Source of the DNA: Ophiostoma sp. CBS 140.51
Lineage: Eukaryota; Ascomycota; Sordariomycetes; Ophiostomatales; Ophiostomataceae
Length of the DNA stretch: 64,000 nucleotides
NCBI GenBank assembly: GCA_029298735.1
Contig: JANSLP010000136.1
Span: forward strand, 1 to 64,000
Reading direction: 5' to 3'
Below, piece by piece: positions 23,981-36,141 of the stretch. The notes below the pieces were generated by a model that was not told the DNA's origin, did no database searches, and saw only the letters and a program-made list of their open reading frames with translations. Within the stretch, counting starts at the first letter, position 1; the number at the start of each line of letters is the position of its first letter. Made by a program: the position numbers and the translations under genes.

Positions 23981-24126
23981 TGTCACGGCGGCGTGCAGAC
24001 GGCTCGCAGACGCCGTGACACCCCTTCCAGCTTCGGTTTAGTGTGCTCTTGGGCCCGTAGCCGCAGACGCCAAGAGACAAAATAGTCCCTTTGCCCAGGC
24101 CCGTCGCCTAGACTAACTGCGACGGG
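23981..24126. other. Two stem-loops and a repeated GCAGACG heptamer
   Basis: TGTCACGGCG (23981-23990) and CGCCGTGACA (24011-24020) are a perfect 10-base inverted repeat around a 20-base loop. A second perfect 8-base stem pairs 24100-24107 with 24119-24126 around an 11-base loop. GCAGACG occurs three times (about 23995, 24006 and 24063). The block is GC-richer than its surroundings and sits inside the gene-poor region, so a structured non-coding RNA or protein-binding site is possible. No known RNA family is recognised. Confidence 0.45.
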
Positions 24127-27100
24127 GCAAGGGGGAAAAGGGGAAGGGGCGGGGAGACGCGAGCTGAGTTGAGAGGATGGGATGACAAGGGAGGAAGAGG
24201 GACGGGAGCACCAGAAAAGGGGAAGGAAGACGAAGGAAGAGACGAAAGCAAAGACTGGAGTGAAGAGGACGAATTAAAAAGAAAACCACGCGGCTGTAGA
24301 GCGACCGTTGGTGATAGACTTAAAAACTCTTATTCAATAAATTAATTGAATAAAAAAAAATCGAATAAATGCAGCCCGAAGAAGACAAGGCAGGGATATG
24401 CCTCACTGATCAGCGTTGGCAACGGAATTGCCATGTGCTCTTGGATCGTAGATAGGCACGAGACGGGAGAGCGACACAGGTGGAGGACAGAAAGTGGGTG
24501 AGCGACGAGAGAAGGGGGAAAAGAGACACAAGAAGAGGAAAGAGGAAAGGCCACAACCGCCACTGAATGGCATTCTTTCCCACCACATGTCTGTTACCCG
24601 TCTGTCAAAGTCAAGAATGAACGGCAACACGAACCACGGCCAAGCTCGCTTGTCCCACACCAGGACTCCATTTTACGAACACATGTAAGGGACGTGTCAT
24701 TTTTTTTTGTTTGCTTTTTGGGGGCCTTTGGGTGGCATTGGGTTGCTTTGTGGGTGGTTCCCATCATCATGATATTGTGCACTTTGGCATTTTTTTGGCA
24801 TTGCTTTTTCTGAGTTTCCTGTGAGTGCTTGCTTCTTTTCCCATACGTTGTCTCAGTTTCTCATTTTCCATATTTTTTTGTCCGAGAATATCATACGTTT
24901 TCCTGGGTTCCAGGTCTGTTTGGGGATCTCCTTTCCTTGCTTTCTCATTTTTACTGCCTTCTCCCTCCCTCCGTCTCCTCACATCTTCTCTGGCGCACAA
25001 AAAGCAACACCGTCCCAGCAACGGCAAGGCAGCCGGCTGCCCGTCTGAGACATTGTGAAATGGCGGCGCGGTGGAGTCGAGCATCTCAAAGCATACCTTC
25101 AATGACGGTACAGCAAATTGTAAGAAGTACAAGTAGAAGACAAAAAAAAAAAAAAAAAGCAAACCTCAATACAAAAGGATGGACAACACATATGCAGCCT
25201 CCCGCCTCCCGAATACCCCATTCCTATCCCCATGCTCATCCTGTCCGGGGGATCGCAGAGACCTTCATGAACATAAAACACTCCATTGCCAATCGTTGCC
25301 AGAAAGAGTACGTTTTGCGGAGGTTACAAGCAAAGTGTGCCTGCAAGACAGGGGAAGATGGAGGGATACAAAATACTCGTAAAAGTCGTAAAGAAAAAGG
25401 AAAGAAAGTCAAACGGCGTCGCATAAGCTCGAAGACAAACAAGGTTGCAAACACGGTGAATGTGACGCTGCTCCAGATCGGCCAACTTTGGCCGCCCAAA
25501 AATAACCCAGGGTAAATTCCACACAACCACACAATATTACCACACACCCTAGTTCCAGAGATGGCCGATAACTGGTTTGGGTCGATGGTCCGCTGGGAGG
25601 GTGTGCTGCACGAAAAATCTATGCAGGGCTGATGTCTGTCCTTCTTCTCGTGCATCTTCCAATTGGGAGGCTCGTCACAAGGCAAGACAAGCTGCGGCAG
25701 CGCTCCCCCGTCAATGGGAGAAAGAACAACTTGCAATCAATGAAAATCACGGAAGATTCCCACATCGCTGGGTTTATTGTGGGCTTCTCTTGCGTTACTT
25801 GCCCCTCACACAATCCCTGGAGACCATGACAAAGCACCCTTGTCCACAGTGGTTATGATGCAGGCAAGAGGCAATTCGCCGTAAATAGAATAGGAAGAGA
25901 GCGAGAACGAGAGAAGACGAAGAAAAGGTCAACGCGATATTGACGGCGACAAAGAGAGCGTACTTGCACTCCATACTTATAAATGTACGAAAAGTAAGCC
26001 CGCAACTGTGCAAGACGACAGTGCTGGACTCTTGTGCTGGAAAGACTCACCAAAAAACGGACTTTACGTTTCTCCTGCAGAAGTCCTCTGCAGGAGCTGA
26101 TATGCAAGGGGAACAATGGCCATGATGGACAGGTACCTTTCCATAGTATCACATATAGTTGAAGGTATCTTTCTTGGCCTTGTCTCTCCTCTCGTTTCAC
26201 TCCGTTTATCGTCTTTGTGTCTCGCTCTTGAGGTCTTTTTCTGCTACGAGATACTGTGGCGAGTTTTGATTGTCTCTTGCACCAGTACATTAGAACCAGC
26301 TGAGGGGAGAGCTATTCACTTGGGGTCCACCCTCAGGTCCCCTCAAGGCCCCCATCTCCCTGCCCATAGCGGCGCGGGCAGAGAGTCATTGGGCGGGAAG
26401 GGACCACTGTGAAGTAGAAAAAAAAAGAAGCAGATGAAGCACAGGAACAAAAGAAAACAATGCAAACCAACCCACGAGGTGCGGGTGCATCTCCCGGAAT
26501 GCGACGCTGGCATATGGCTGGCAGCATGCAGGTCTTGCTTCGAGGACGACGGACTGTTCGATTGCGAGACAAGAGAAAAGGATAAGCAAGGCAGAGGCAA
26601 ACAAACAACAAAGAAAGAAGCAAGCAAATATGAAATATCACGGTAAACTGGAGCAATGCGAGCAAACATGACACTATCAAACAGACAATTTCTGGCATCG
26701 AACCGTCATGGGGAAGACAAAAAATAAAGCAGGCTGGAAAAAGAAAGCAATGGCAAATGCGATTTCCACTTTCTAATGTGAGGGGAGAGCATTTTACAGA
26801 GATTGCAGGAAAGAATACCCAATGATGGTAAAAAGAAAGTAACCCGAGTCAAAGGGCAAACGATGGCTGCAACGCTGCGGCGCATCTGCACTGCTACTGC
26901 TGCACCGCACAGATGCAAAAGTTGGGCAGGCAAAAGGAAACAAAACTAAAGAGAAAAAAGGAATCAGCGAGAATTCTGGTCGAGGCAAGAAGTGGTGGTA
27001 ATCACACACAGACACACAGATGTAACGATGGCTTATTGTCATTTGTGCTTGGCAGTATGAATGTGTAGAGCCGTATGCTTGCACCTCGATTTAAAAGTAT

Positions 27101-27408
27101 GAGGCTCGTGACTCGATACAGGTAAAGCGACTGGTCCAGAGCAATCCAAGCATAGATCAGCCATATGTAAAACAAGGGGTCACGTCCGATTGCACGTAAA
27201 TCTCACCGTCACATCCTTTCCTCATACGAAGACGAGCATTTGGGGGGGTCTGGACCACGACGATCGGCTCCGCACACGACGCCTTCATCCAGTGATGATC
27301 AAAAGAGGAAATCCGGGAGAGGCGCGGCGCGTAGTCACGGACGAAAGCTTGGCGGGAATCAGGTCGATCACAGCATTTTATTATTTTATTGAATATTTAC
27401 GAATACTC

Positions 27409-27543
27409 TGTACTTTTTTTTTTAAATCTTGAATATTATGAAAAAGTGAGGTAAGCCTCCGAATACTTCTTTATTTAATAAAAAAGTCAACACATTCACG
27501 GAATTTATTTTGTACAAGAGAAAAAAAAGTACAATGATAAAAA
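27409..27543. repeat. AT-rich island bounded by 13-bp inverted repeats
   Basis: TGTACTTTTTTTT (27409-27421) and its exact reverse complement (27531-27543) flank 109 bases of strongly AT-rich DNA. Within and beside it, GAATATT/GAATACT words recur. The form recalls a small non-autonomous inverted-repeat element or its remnant, but I see no clear target-site duplication. Most of the repeat is a T run, which lowers its weight. Confidence 0.35.
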
Positions 27544-30500
27544 CATTGACAGACTTGATTGTATATCAACTTCCTTCTCATTACTTGACAGATTCACACG
27601 ACAAACAGGACCGCATAGGCTGAGGCTGGTCGCTGGCCAAGGGTGCATGCAAGTCGCCGTTTTCACAGCCCTCCATGCGTATCTAATGACACCCAGGCCA
27701 GGGCTTGCTGCGTCGGGACTGGCCACACAAAGAAGCATTGCGCGCGAGTCACAGTCAAGAGCACGCAAAAGAGGATGTGCAATTCTCCATCAACGCGCAC
27801 ATCATCCACAATCGACCCTTGCCCTGTCACCTTTCCTGCCCCGTCACGCTGACACGAACATCACCTGCCTTAAAATTCTGTATTTTTGCGTCGAAGCGGG
27901 TTTTAAACAATAATCGTCCGCCGTTTGAGAAGCTGCAGAGGTGCCTAACGCACGTCCTATTCGACAGCGACGATCTTCCCTCAACGAAGCAAACAGAGAA
28001 TATCGTGACCTTACAGAGAGGGCAATGTGATTGAGAATGACAGGCATGGCACTGGACAAAATATTGTAAAATGGAGAAAAGGGGCTGGAGGGCACAGCAC
28101 ACAGAAAAAATATCACGATGAAAACGCTTCGCGCATAGATAAAAATAGGGACCGTCTACATCATAGATTGTACCCAAGAGACATCGTGTGGCTTGAGTGT
28201 TGGACAGAGCTGAGATTCTCTCACACGCACACTCTGGATTTCGTTCTCTGTGTTCTCTATTTACCATTCTCCGCAAGGTGCGTTCGTATGTGCGTGCGTA
28301 GACTGGCATCCACCTACTTCGAGCGCTGTAGGTTTTCTAGTGCGCAGTAGCTCGCCTGCAACTGGCCTTGAACGGTCGGCGAACGGACGTTTTCTCGATT
28401 TTCAGTTCTCTTTTCCCACACACTTTTTTTTAGCCTCACGATATATCTGTATTTTATCCTCTTTTCCTATCCACCGGCGCAAACACAGACCCCTCCCAGG
28501 CGTCGACACAGACGCAAACACAGATGCATACGCACAGAGGGTGTTTGCGAGTTTGACCGTCTTTTTGTTGCGTCTGTTCTGTTTCCCCCCTTTTTGCCCT
28601 CTGTTAGTCCCATCTTACGACTGCCGTTCACCCGTCGGTTCGTCTCGTCTTTTGTTTCTTTTTCTTTCCATCGATTTTGATATTTTCCTCCCTTCCATCT
28701 TCTCCATGAAAGCACACAAATTTTCTGTGGCTTGTTTAGCCCATTGATTATCATCTAGCATTGAGATCAATGCGCAGGGCACACTATCCCAATATCAATC
28801 AATAGTTGACCGCCAAAGAAAATAAAAACAATAATCATAGGGGCAAGATAAACTCGTTCCGCCCGAGCATGGATCCAGCATCGAGGAAATCGGCCTGCAC
28901 GGAATCAACAAACAAAATCCCTGTCTTCCGCACAAAATACCGTGGATCGCCTCTCACACTCTCGCCATCATTATTCCTTCACCTCAAAGGTCTGGACCAT
29001 TATTTGTTCTCGGCCCTACCTGAGAAGAGACGTAGAATAGGTGAGCCACCTTGCCTCTTCTCACTGATCGTGAATCCTTCGAGGGTCCCGTTCAGGTCCA
29101 GAGCCGAATCAAGGAGCGAGGCTACACCCGTCTGGGGAAGGAAAGGCTCTTCTCTATTCCTCTTCTTCTGTTCCTTACGCCGCCCCTCACGCCCTTGTTT
29201 TTTTGATACGTGAAAGTGCGCGATGTGGTGCCCGTCGCGGTGTGGCCGAAGGTGCAGATGCAGGCGCGGGCCATGGTCCATTACTAGACGGAGTAAGGTC
29301 CGGTCGTCTGCCAAGGCATCAAAAGGCAATGACAGGCACTAAGTACTTTGTCGAGGATGATAAGATTGGAGAGACAAAATGAGATATTGTTAAGTGGCCA
29401 TGTGCGCATGGGCAATGCTTAGACTATCTAGACGACCTAGACGACCGGAGTAAAGTACACTAGGCCTCATGTTGATGCGGCTTGATGCACTTGCCATGCA
29501 CGTCTTATGGGGCCGCACTTCAGACCAGATAGTCTTTCCTATTCCCGTGATCCTCTTTTTTGAATGTTCCTGTCTCTTTACGTCGTCGATGTTTTTGAAA
29601 CTCCACCTAGTGCGGCCAGGCTGTGGGATACGTGGGGGGTGACATAACCTGGCAAGGCCAGCCGAAGATGTGAAGAAGCATATCTGTCAATTAAGTCAAG
29701 TCAGTCAAGCCAGCCATCCACCGGTCACGGGCAAGCAATTTTGAAATCTAAGAGCCGTTTCGAACTGCACGAAGATAGACACAGCCATGAAAATTGATAT
29801 GGAGAGAAGGTGTGTGGATAAAAGGGCGAGAGTCAAGATGCGCCTGGATATGGACAAGTAAAGATATATGTCTTGCACGGGCCGTACCTGGACCAAAACA
29901 AAACAAACGAGTGAGATCTCAGCACGCCACTTTTTTGTAGTCTGGAGAGAAGCCATGGCCACGGCTAGACCGTCAACGGCCCATCAGCGCTTTATCCTGT
30001 TGTTGTCGTTGACGCGGCCAGACCAGCGCGGACCTTTTTCTCTTTGGATTTTGAGGCCATGGTTTCACCTGCCACGCACGGCTTTTTGTTTTCTATTTTT
30101 GCCGCCTTGTAGATCCCTCCTGGGGATCTTTCTGGTCGTCGACCTGTCTCCCTAGTCCCCTTTCCCCTTCCTTCGCTTACATCTCCATGCCTGTTCCTGT
30201 GTTAGTCTTGTCGATGAAGATTATATCAACCCTGTCTCTCTCATCCTTCCTCTCAATACATCATACGATGTGCTCAGGGCATCTGGACTTGTGTCGATCA
30301 CTTTGTGCCCAGGGTCAAGGCTATGATCACAACTCTGGTCGTAGCCGCAACAAGCATCATGGATGCTTGTGGAGGGTCTCGTGCCTTTTACGTACTACCT
30401 GTACGCTTGAACAGGTTGACGTCCTTTGATATCTGCAACGGCGACACATTGCGGCTGACAATGGGGAACGGCTACCGGCAGATAGGAACCCGCATATCTC

Positions 30501-32852
30501 GCCTCGAGAGACAAGGGCAAACAGCAAAACAGCCGAACCGGTACCAAAATAAGTACATACTCGTACCCTGTCCCATAGGGCCGAGGCCAATGGCACAGCT
30601 TTGTTTTTCTTTTTCTTTTGCAACCGTGAGACACACAAAGGCACGGTCTAGTACATGCTAGACCCGTCAAGACGGTTCGACTGGTTGTTTCGTTCCCCCC
30701 CTCCTGCACCTTTTTGAACGATCTGTCTCAGATGCTCATTCAACATAGTTAAAATGGAACGCCCAGCGTCGTGCTCGGGTCAATATGTCTTGGTTCGAAG
30801 TCTTGGTCGAAGTCTTGTCTTGGGCAAAGAAACGCTTATTCGGGACAATTCGCACGGGCTCGGCAATTCCTAGACAGGCAAAGAGTTAAAGAAAAATACG
30901 TCGTAGAAAAGAACAAAAATGATATCAATTGGGACCAAAACATTCCAGAGACAGTGGGACAAACGCATGACCACGTTGCGTCGTCCATTGTACCGCTGAG
31001 TCCCGAAAAAAATCTCCATGTGCCTTGCCGTGCATCGTGAACCATAAATCTGTGAACCATGGACCATGTCTTGAAGAGGCGGCAGGGCGTGGTGGCATGG
31101 TCCTTTGGCCGTTATCCCGCTATTAGTATTTGAGTCGGGAAGCACAAAAGGTTAGTTGCCCGATCGGGAAAACGAGAGACGCAGTCGAGATAAAACAGAC
31201 GGGACAAGACAGTGTCTCCTCTGATCGACAAGGCAAGACGGTGACAGGCGAGGGATTGGACAATTCAAGATGGAGAAGACAAACGCCTCCTATCGTACCA
31301 TACGTTGCACAGAAGAGAGTGAAGGGCAAAATCTAGACCACATGTTAGTATAACGAGAAAAGTAGAAGGGTTTGAAGCGTTACACAACTATTGAGAGACG
31401 CGCTAGAAGCGTGCTGTACATACAAACTCGTGGGCGGCATCCGGTGAAGCTCACACTTGGCAGGCGATGCAAAGAGACCATGGTAGAAGGCAAATCTCGT
31501 TGAAGCTTTTGTCACAAAATTCTCAAGCGGTAATAATACCTGCTCTAAATATGTAGTGTGATGAGACAAATCTCTTGCTCTACGAGATTTCCACAGCTTG
31601 AATTGCCACTAGGACACAACACATTTAGCAATTCAGGCTCGAGGTAGAGCAAAGGGTAAAATAGAGCGACCTTGCAGGTGAAATAAAATTGTGGCGACTG
31701 ATATGCTTTTGGAGGGCGGTTAGGGAAACCAACTCACTTTACACTTTAAGGGTGATAGCACGGCGTCGGGCATTCTCGGTGATGCAAAGGAGTGGGAAAA
31801 TCGAGACGAAAACGAAACATATACCGGGATGGGACAGCAGATTACACAAGATTCGAAGCCAGATCTGGAGTCCAGAAGCCAGCCTCGACGCCGTATGTGG
31901 AGTGTCGGTTACTGTGTGCCATGTGCGGTGTATTGTGTCCTGCATCCAGGTCAACCAGGCTGGTAGGACACGGCTATTCCGCGGTGACGCGGCATCGAGG
32001 AACATAATCCGGGTGCCATTGTAGTGAGAGATAATAGCCAGTTGTCGTGAAAAGGGTCGAGCTCTAGGTGAAGCAAACAATGGAGGTAATTCGTGGTGTC
32101 GATGCACATATCAAGAATCAGCAGAAAAAAGATGGAACACACGAGGACAGCACATTACGGGGCTCCGCGTCGCGTCGTACAAGACCAGGACTCGATAACC
32201 GGGATCTGAAAAACGAAAAAAGGCGAATGGAAAAGACAAGAAAAAAAGGCTTGAAAGGAGGATAGCAAATCGAGCACAGCGGTGAACGAAGTCCATACTC
32301 CCAAAAGTCGATCCGGATAGGAAGATGTCGGTGAGCACAACGCCTTGGTGCCGGCAGTGCGTGGACAATGTTGTGGAAGCTGGATGGCTAATGCTGTGAC
32401 GTGAAGATGTCGTGTTCTCGGCGAGAAAAAGCCATTGATGTCAAACAATCAAGGTGGATTGGATCCCTCGCGGATCTGAAAGTCAGGTGGAAACAGCAAC
32501 GGTATTGAGGGTAAGAGGCGAGGAAGGTGACGAAGTCGAGGAACGTACGTCGAAAACGCGAAAGGTATGAACAAGAAGTCGATGAAGAAAGTTGCGGTCA
32601 AGCATTACGCGTGTACACAGGTGTTGCGCCTGCGCGTTGGTGGGTTCCCCACTTTCAAGAACAGGAAGAAAAAGGGAAGGAACCGGAGAGAGGTGAGGCG
32701 CAAAAAAGTGCGTGAGGAAGGTGCGAACGGAGAGTGAGAAAAAAATCGGACTGGTACGGAAACAGCGACTGGTATCTCTGCAGCTGATGCCCCGAAAAGC
32801 TCAAAAATTATCGTAAAAGGCAAGAGTAGAAATGTACGAGAAAAGGAGACAA

Positions 32853-32884
32853 ACACACACGCATACACACACACACACACACAC
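32853..32884. repeat. CA-dinucleotide microsatellite
   Basis: Four AC units (32853-32860) are interrupted by GCAT and then followed by ten AC units (32865-32884). It lies about 0.4 kb upstream of the ammonia-lyase start. Confidence 0.9.
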
Positions 32885-33194
32885 GACAAAAAGATAACCG
32901 TGTCACGGGAGAAGTCTTGCGTCGACCTTGACAAGCGCACGTCGTGGACAAACGCGTCCATCTTCAGACCTTTCTATTTCTCAGTAGGACAGAAGTAGGA
33001 TCGCTATTTATTTCCTCAGTATCCCTCATTTATCTTCATTTTGCATTTTCTTCAACATTTAGCTTGTGGCGCCTTTCGTTTCTGTCCCTCCTCCAGTTTT
33101 CATCTGCATCTTTATATCATATCTGGCCCAGGATGCTTGACTGAGATACCACAATCCTTAACCCTTTGAAGACCAGGTTCAATATCCAACAGTC

Positions 33195-33220
33195 TTTATT
33201 TTATTTTATTTTATTTTATT
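33195..33220. repeat. (ATTTT)n pentanucleotide repeat in the ammonia-lyase upstream region
   Basis: About five units of period 5 lie 50-75 bases before the start codon and run into a pyrimidine-rich leader (TTTTTTTGTCTTTATTTTTCTACGCC). Such T-rich stretches are common near fungal transcription starts, so it may sit in the core promoter or leader. Confidence 0.8.
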
Positions 33221-33271
33221 ACTAGAAATCTGTCCACTTTCCCTATTTTTTTGTCTTTATTTTTCTACGCC

Positions 33272-35571
33272 ATGGCTGCCTACCCAACCTCTCACCTACA
33301 GACGGTTTGCCGTGAGTGGGCCTCCGTCCGTGCTGCATGGACAGGCGCCCAAGCAGTGTCCGTGACCGGTGACGATCTGATGATTGCCGACGTCGTTGCT
33401 GTTGCCCTGTGCGTTCGAGTCAACTCAACTATACCCGGTGGCCCCCAAAACCTAACATACTCCATTTTAGGCACGGCATCTCCGCCCAGTTGACTACTGA
33501 CAAGGCTGTCCGCGGCCGCATGACTGCTAGTGTCGACTTTCTTGCCTCGAAGATCGCTGACGGCAAGGTCATATATGGCGTCAACACAGGCTTTGGCGGC
33601 AGTGCCGACACGCGCACCCAGGACTTCCACCGCCTCCAGTCCGCGCTCGTTCAACATTTGAATGTTGGGATTCTGCTTCCATCGGACAAGGGCCAGCCGA
33701 CGAGCTCTACACCTAGTACTGGTGTTGCCGACGTGGACCTCCTCCTCCGCAGCCATGCCCTGCCACCAGCCGTCGTGAGAGCCATGATGCTTGTCCGCAG
33801 CAACTCGCTGGCTCGTGGCCATTCGGCCGTTCGTGTCGAGGTTGTAGAATCGCTGCTGCACCTGTTAACTGCCAACATGACACCTGTTGTGCCCCTTCGC
33901 GGCAGCATCTCGGCTTCTGGGGACCTGTCGCCTCTCTCATACGTGGCTGGCATCCTCGAAGGCAACCCTGGCGTGTTTGTGCGGTGCCAGGAAAAGACTG
34001 TTCATGATAGCCACACTGGCAAGGTTGGCCAACTCCCTAGCAACTCGCTGCGCTACCTCTCGGCCGACATGGCACTCCAGGCCGCCGGCCTTGATCCCGT
34101 TCGTCTGCAGGCCAAGGAAGGACTGGGAATCACCAACGGCACGGCTCCCAGCGCTGCGGTGGCCTCCCTGGCAGTGCACACAGCCAACCAAATGGCTGTT
34201 TGGACACAGCTGTTGACGGCTATGGGCACCGAAGCCCTCTCGGGATCTGCCAACAACTACGACCCCTTTATTTCCCGTACGCGTCCCCATCGTGGACAGA
34301 GTGAAGCAGCTTCCACAATCCTTCGCTTTTTGCAAGGCTCGGTGCTTTCTCCTGGTAACACAGAACCCGCTCGAGTAGGCTTGGCCCAGGACCGTTACGC
34401 TCTCCGCACAGCACCGCAGTGGATCGGCCCGCAGCTCGAGGATCTCATGCTAGCCACGCTGCAGGTCACGACCGAGCTCAACGCTACCACAGACAATCCC
34501 CTGATCGACGTCGGATCCGACCACCAGTCGGCCGGTGGTGCCGTCTACCACGGCGGCAACTTCCAGGCCATGGCGGTCACATCTGCCATGGAGAAGACGA
34601 TGACAGCCCTGCAAAACCTGGGCCGCCTGTTGTACGCACAGAGTGCCGAGCTCATCGACAACGCTCGTAACCGCGGACTACCTCCGAATTTGAGCCCCGA
34701 CGACCCTAGCACGTCGTTCATCTGCAAAGGCTTTGATGTAAACATGGCCGCTTACCAGGCCGAGCTGGCGTACCTCGCGCGCCCCGTGAGTGGCCATGTG
34801 CAGGTCGCCGAGATGGCCAACCAGGCGGTCAATTCCATGGCACTGGTGGCTGCTCGTTATGCTCTCGAGGCCGGCGAGGTGGTTGGCCTCATGGTGGCTA
34901 CTTATATTTACGTGCTGTGCCAGGCGTTAGATCTGAGATGCATGCAGCGTGAGTTCCGGGCTACTGCTAGCCGGAGCCTGTCTGACATTGTCAAGAACAC
35001 GTTTGCCTCTTCACAACACGGGTCTGCCCAGTTGACTGCGCTTGCCGACGACCTTGTGCCACAAATACTCAACTGCTGGGACGATCACTCCCATTTGGAC
35101 TTGCACGCCCGTGGCGAGACAGCTGCACGCGACACCGTGGGTGCCGTCTTGGCCGGCTTTGCTTCACTATCTCTTCCGCTCCCCGACGGCATGGCGCTCA
35201 TCAAGTTTCAGGAACTGGCCATAGCAAATATGGTGGCAACCTACGCCAAGACCAGAAAGCTCTTCTTTTCCGAGCCGGCGCGTGCCAGCACATATCTCAG
35301 TCCCGCATCGCGTGTCGTCTACGAGTTCGTGAGACTCGATCTCAACATCTCGTTGAACCGTGGCATTGACGACCATCCGACCCTGGTGGCCGAAAACAAG
35401 GCTGTCGCCAATGGCCATACCAACGGACACGCGAATGGCTATGTAAATGATTTCAAGGACGCTGACAGAACCCGTATACTCGGCACTATGGCGAGCGAAA
35501 TCTACGTGGCAGTCCGTGATGGCCGCCTTTTTGACCGGGTGGTCTCGTTATGCGAAGAGTCCAATATGTGA
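33272..35571 (+). CDS. Aromatic amino acid ammonia-lyase (phenylalanine/tyrosine ammonia-lyase)
   Basis: Two exons, 33272-33408 and 33471-35571, with a 62-base intron (GTGCGT donor, CCTAAC branch), encode 745 residues. The family eliminates ammonia from an aromatic amino acid, giving cinnamate from phenylalanine or coumarate from tyrosine, using a self-made MIO cofactor. The MIO-forming Ala-Ser-Gly is at 194-196 within ISASGDLSPLSY; the catalytic Tyr is Tyr81 in YGVNTGFGGSADTRT. TTDNPLID and HGGNFQ motifs are also present. The start at 33272 (CCATGG context) gives the normal N-terminus; an earlier in-frame ATG at 33251 lies in the T-rich leader. The selectivity pair reads His108-Leu109 (VQHLNVG), where plant phenylalanine-specific enzymes have Phe-Leu, so tyrosine may also be used. 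Near the C-terminus there is an NGHTNGHANG insert. The protein is presumably a cytosolic tetramer. Family assignment is firm; substrate preference is inference. Confidence 0.93.
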
Positions 35572-36141
35572 GACGATGCAGAGTGATTGCCACATCGCAA
35601 GCTGGTGCACACCTCTGTTGCAAAAGATTTCCCTTTTCTGGTCTTCTTCTTTCTGGCGTTTTCGTATTTTTTAGCTTTTCGTGTTGTTGTATTATTGCTT
35701 CTGATTTGATAACAACCTCTCCTCATCTACGGAGCATCACGAACGAAAAAAGAGCGTGGACTGGTAGGGATCATGGAAAAGGCCTCAAGACCAACGCTCA
35801 TATGGAATTGCGCGTTGTGTCCATTAGTTTTAAGGTAGTTAAGTAGTTCTAAGATAGCAATAGTATCACTCAATCATAATTGACGCCAAAAGAAGGAAAG
35901 CAAAAGCTCGATGGTATACAAGGTGTATAACGAGGCTACTTGTTCCGAGATATCTACACCAATATCTCAGACTCGGGGTATCATGCCGCTGAAAAACAAA
36001 AGTAATCACAACCATTTTTTAAAGCTCCGTATCTGCTGCTTGAAACCCTACGTAAGAGTGTTAGCTGTCATTGTATGACCTCGTTACTGTCGCGATCCAT
36101 GCCGTTAACAAACCTTTGGAAGAACGACAACCACGCTTTCT
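35572..36141. other. Convergent 3' intergenic region
   Basis: This gap between two tail-to-tail genes is AT-rich and holds both 3' UTRs. Its right end (36105-36141) may be coding if the neighbouring gene's frame shift is real. CTCCGTA-type motifs occur at about 35728 (as TACGGAG) and 36025. Confidence 0.5.

Larger units (their letters stand above)
17877..33271. other. 15-kb stretch with no supportable gene
   Basis: The largest gap in the window runs from the ankyrin gene start to the ammonia-lyase start, so both flanking genes are transcribed away from it. C/T-rich and purine-rich tracts dominate 18.2-18.6 kb. I see many short overlapping open frames but no conserved motif, domain or plausible exon chain. 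It holds two short stem-loops near 24.0-24.13 kb, an AT-rich island with 13-base inverted repeats at 27409-27543, and a CA microsatellite at 32853-32884. Scattered CTCCGTA motifs occur at about 21054 and 22832. It may contain long promoters, non-coding transcripts or decayed elements. Confidence 0.5.

Noticed and set aside
26690..26715. GGTTCGATGCC on the minus strand, resembling a tRNA T-loop (B box)
   Set aside because: The T stem does not pair over five bases, and no matching acceptor stem, D arm or anticodon arm can be built around it.
29000..29329. Minus-strand frame of 109 codons with a His-rich N-terminal half in the gene desert
   Set aside because: It is the most coding-like frame in the desert, but it has no motif, no clear splice partners, and its third-position GC is lower than in the real genes. 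It stays a weak candidate only.
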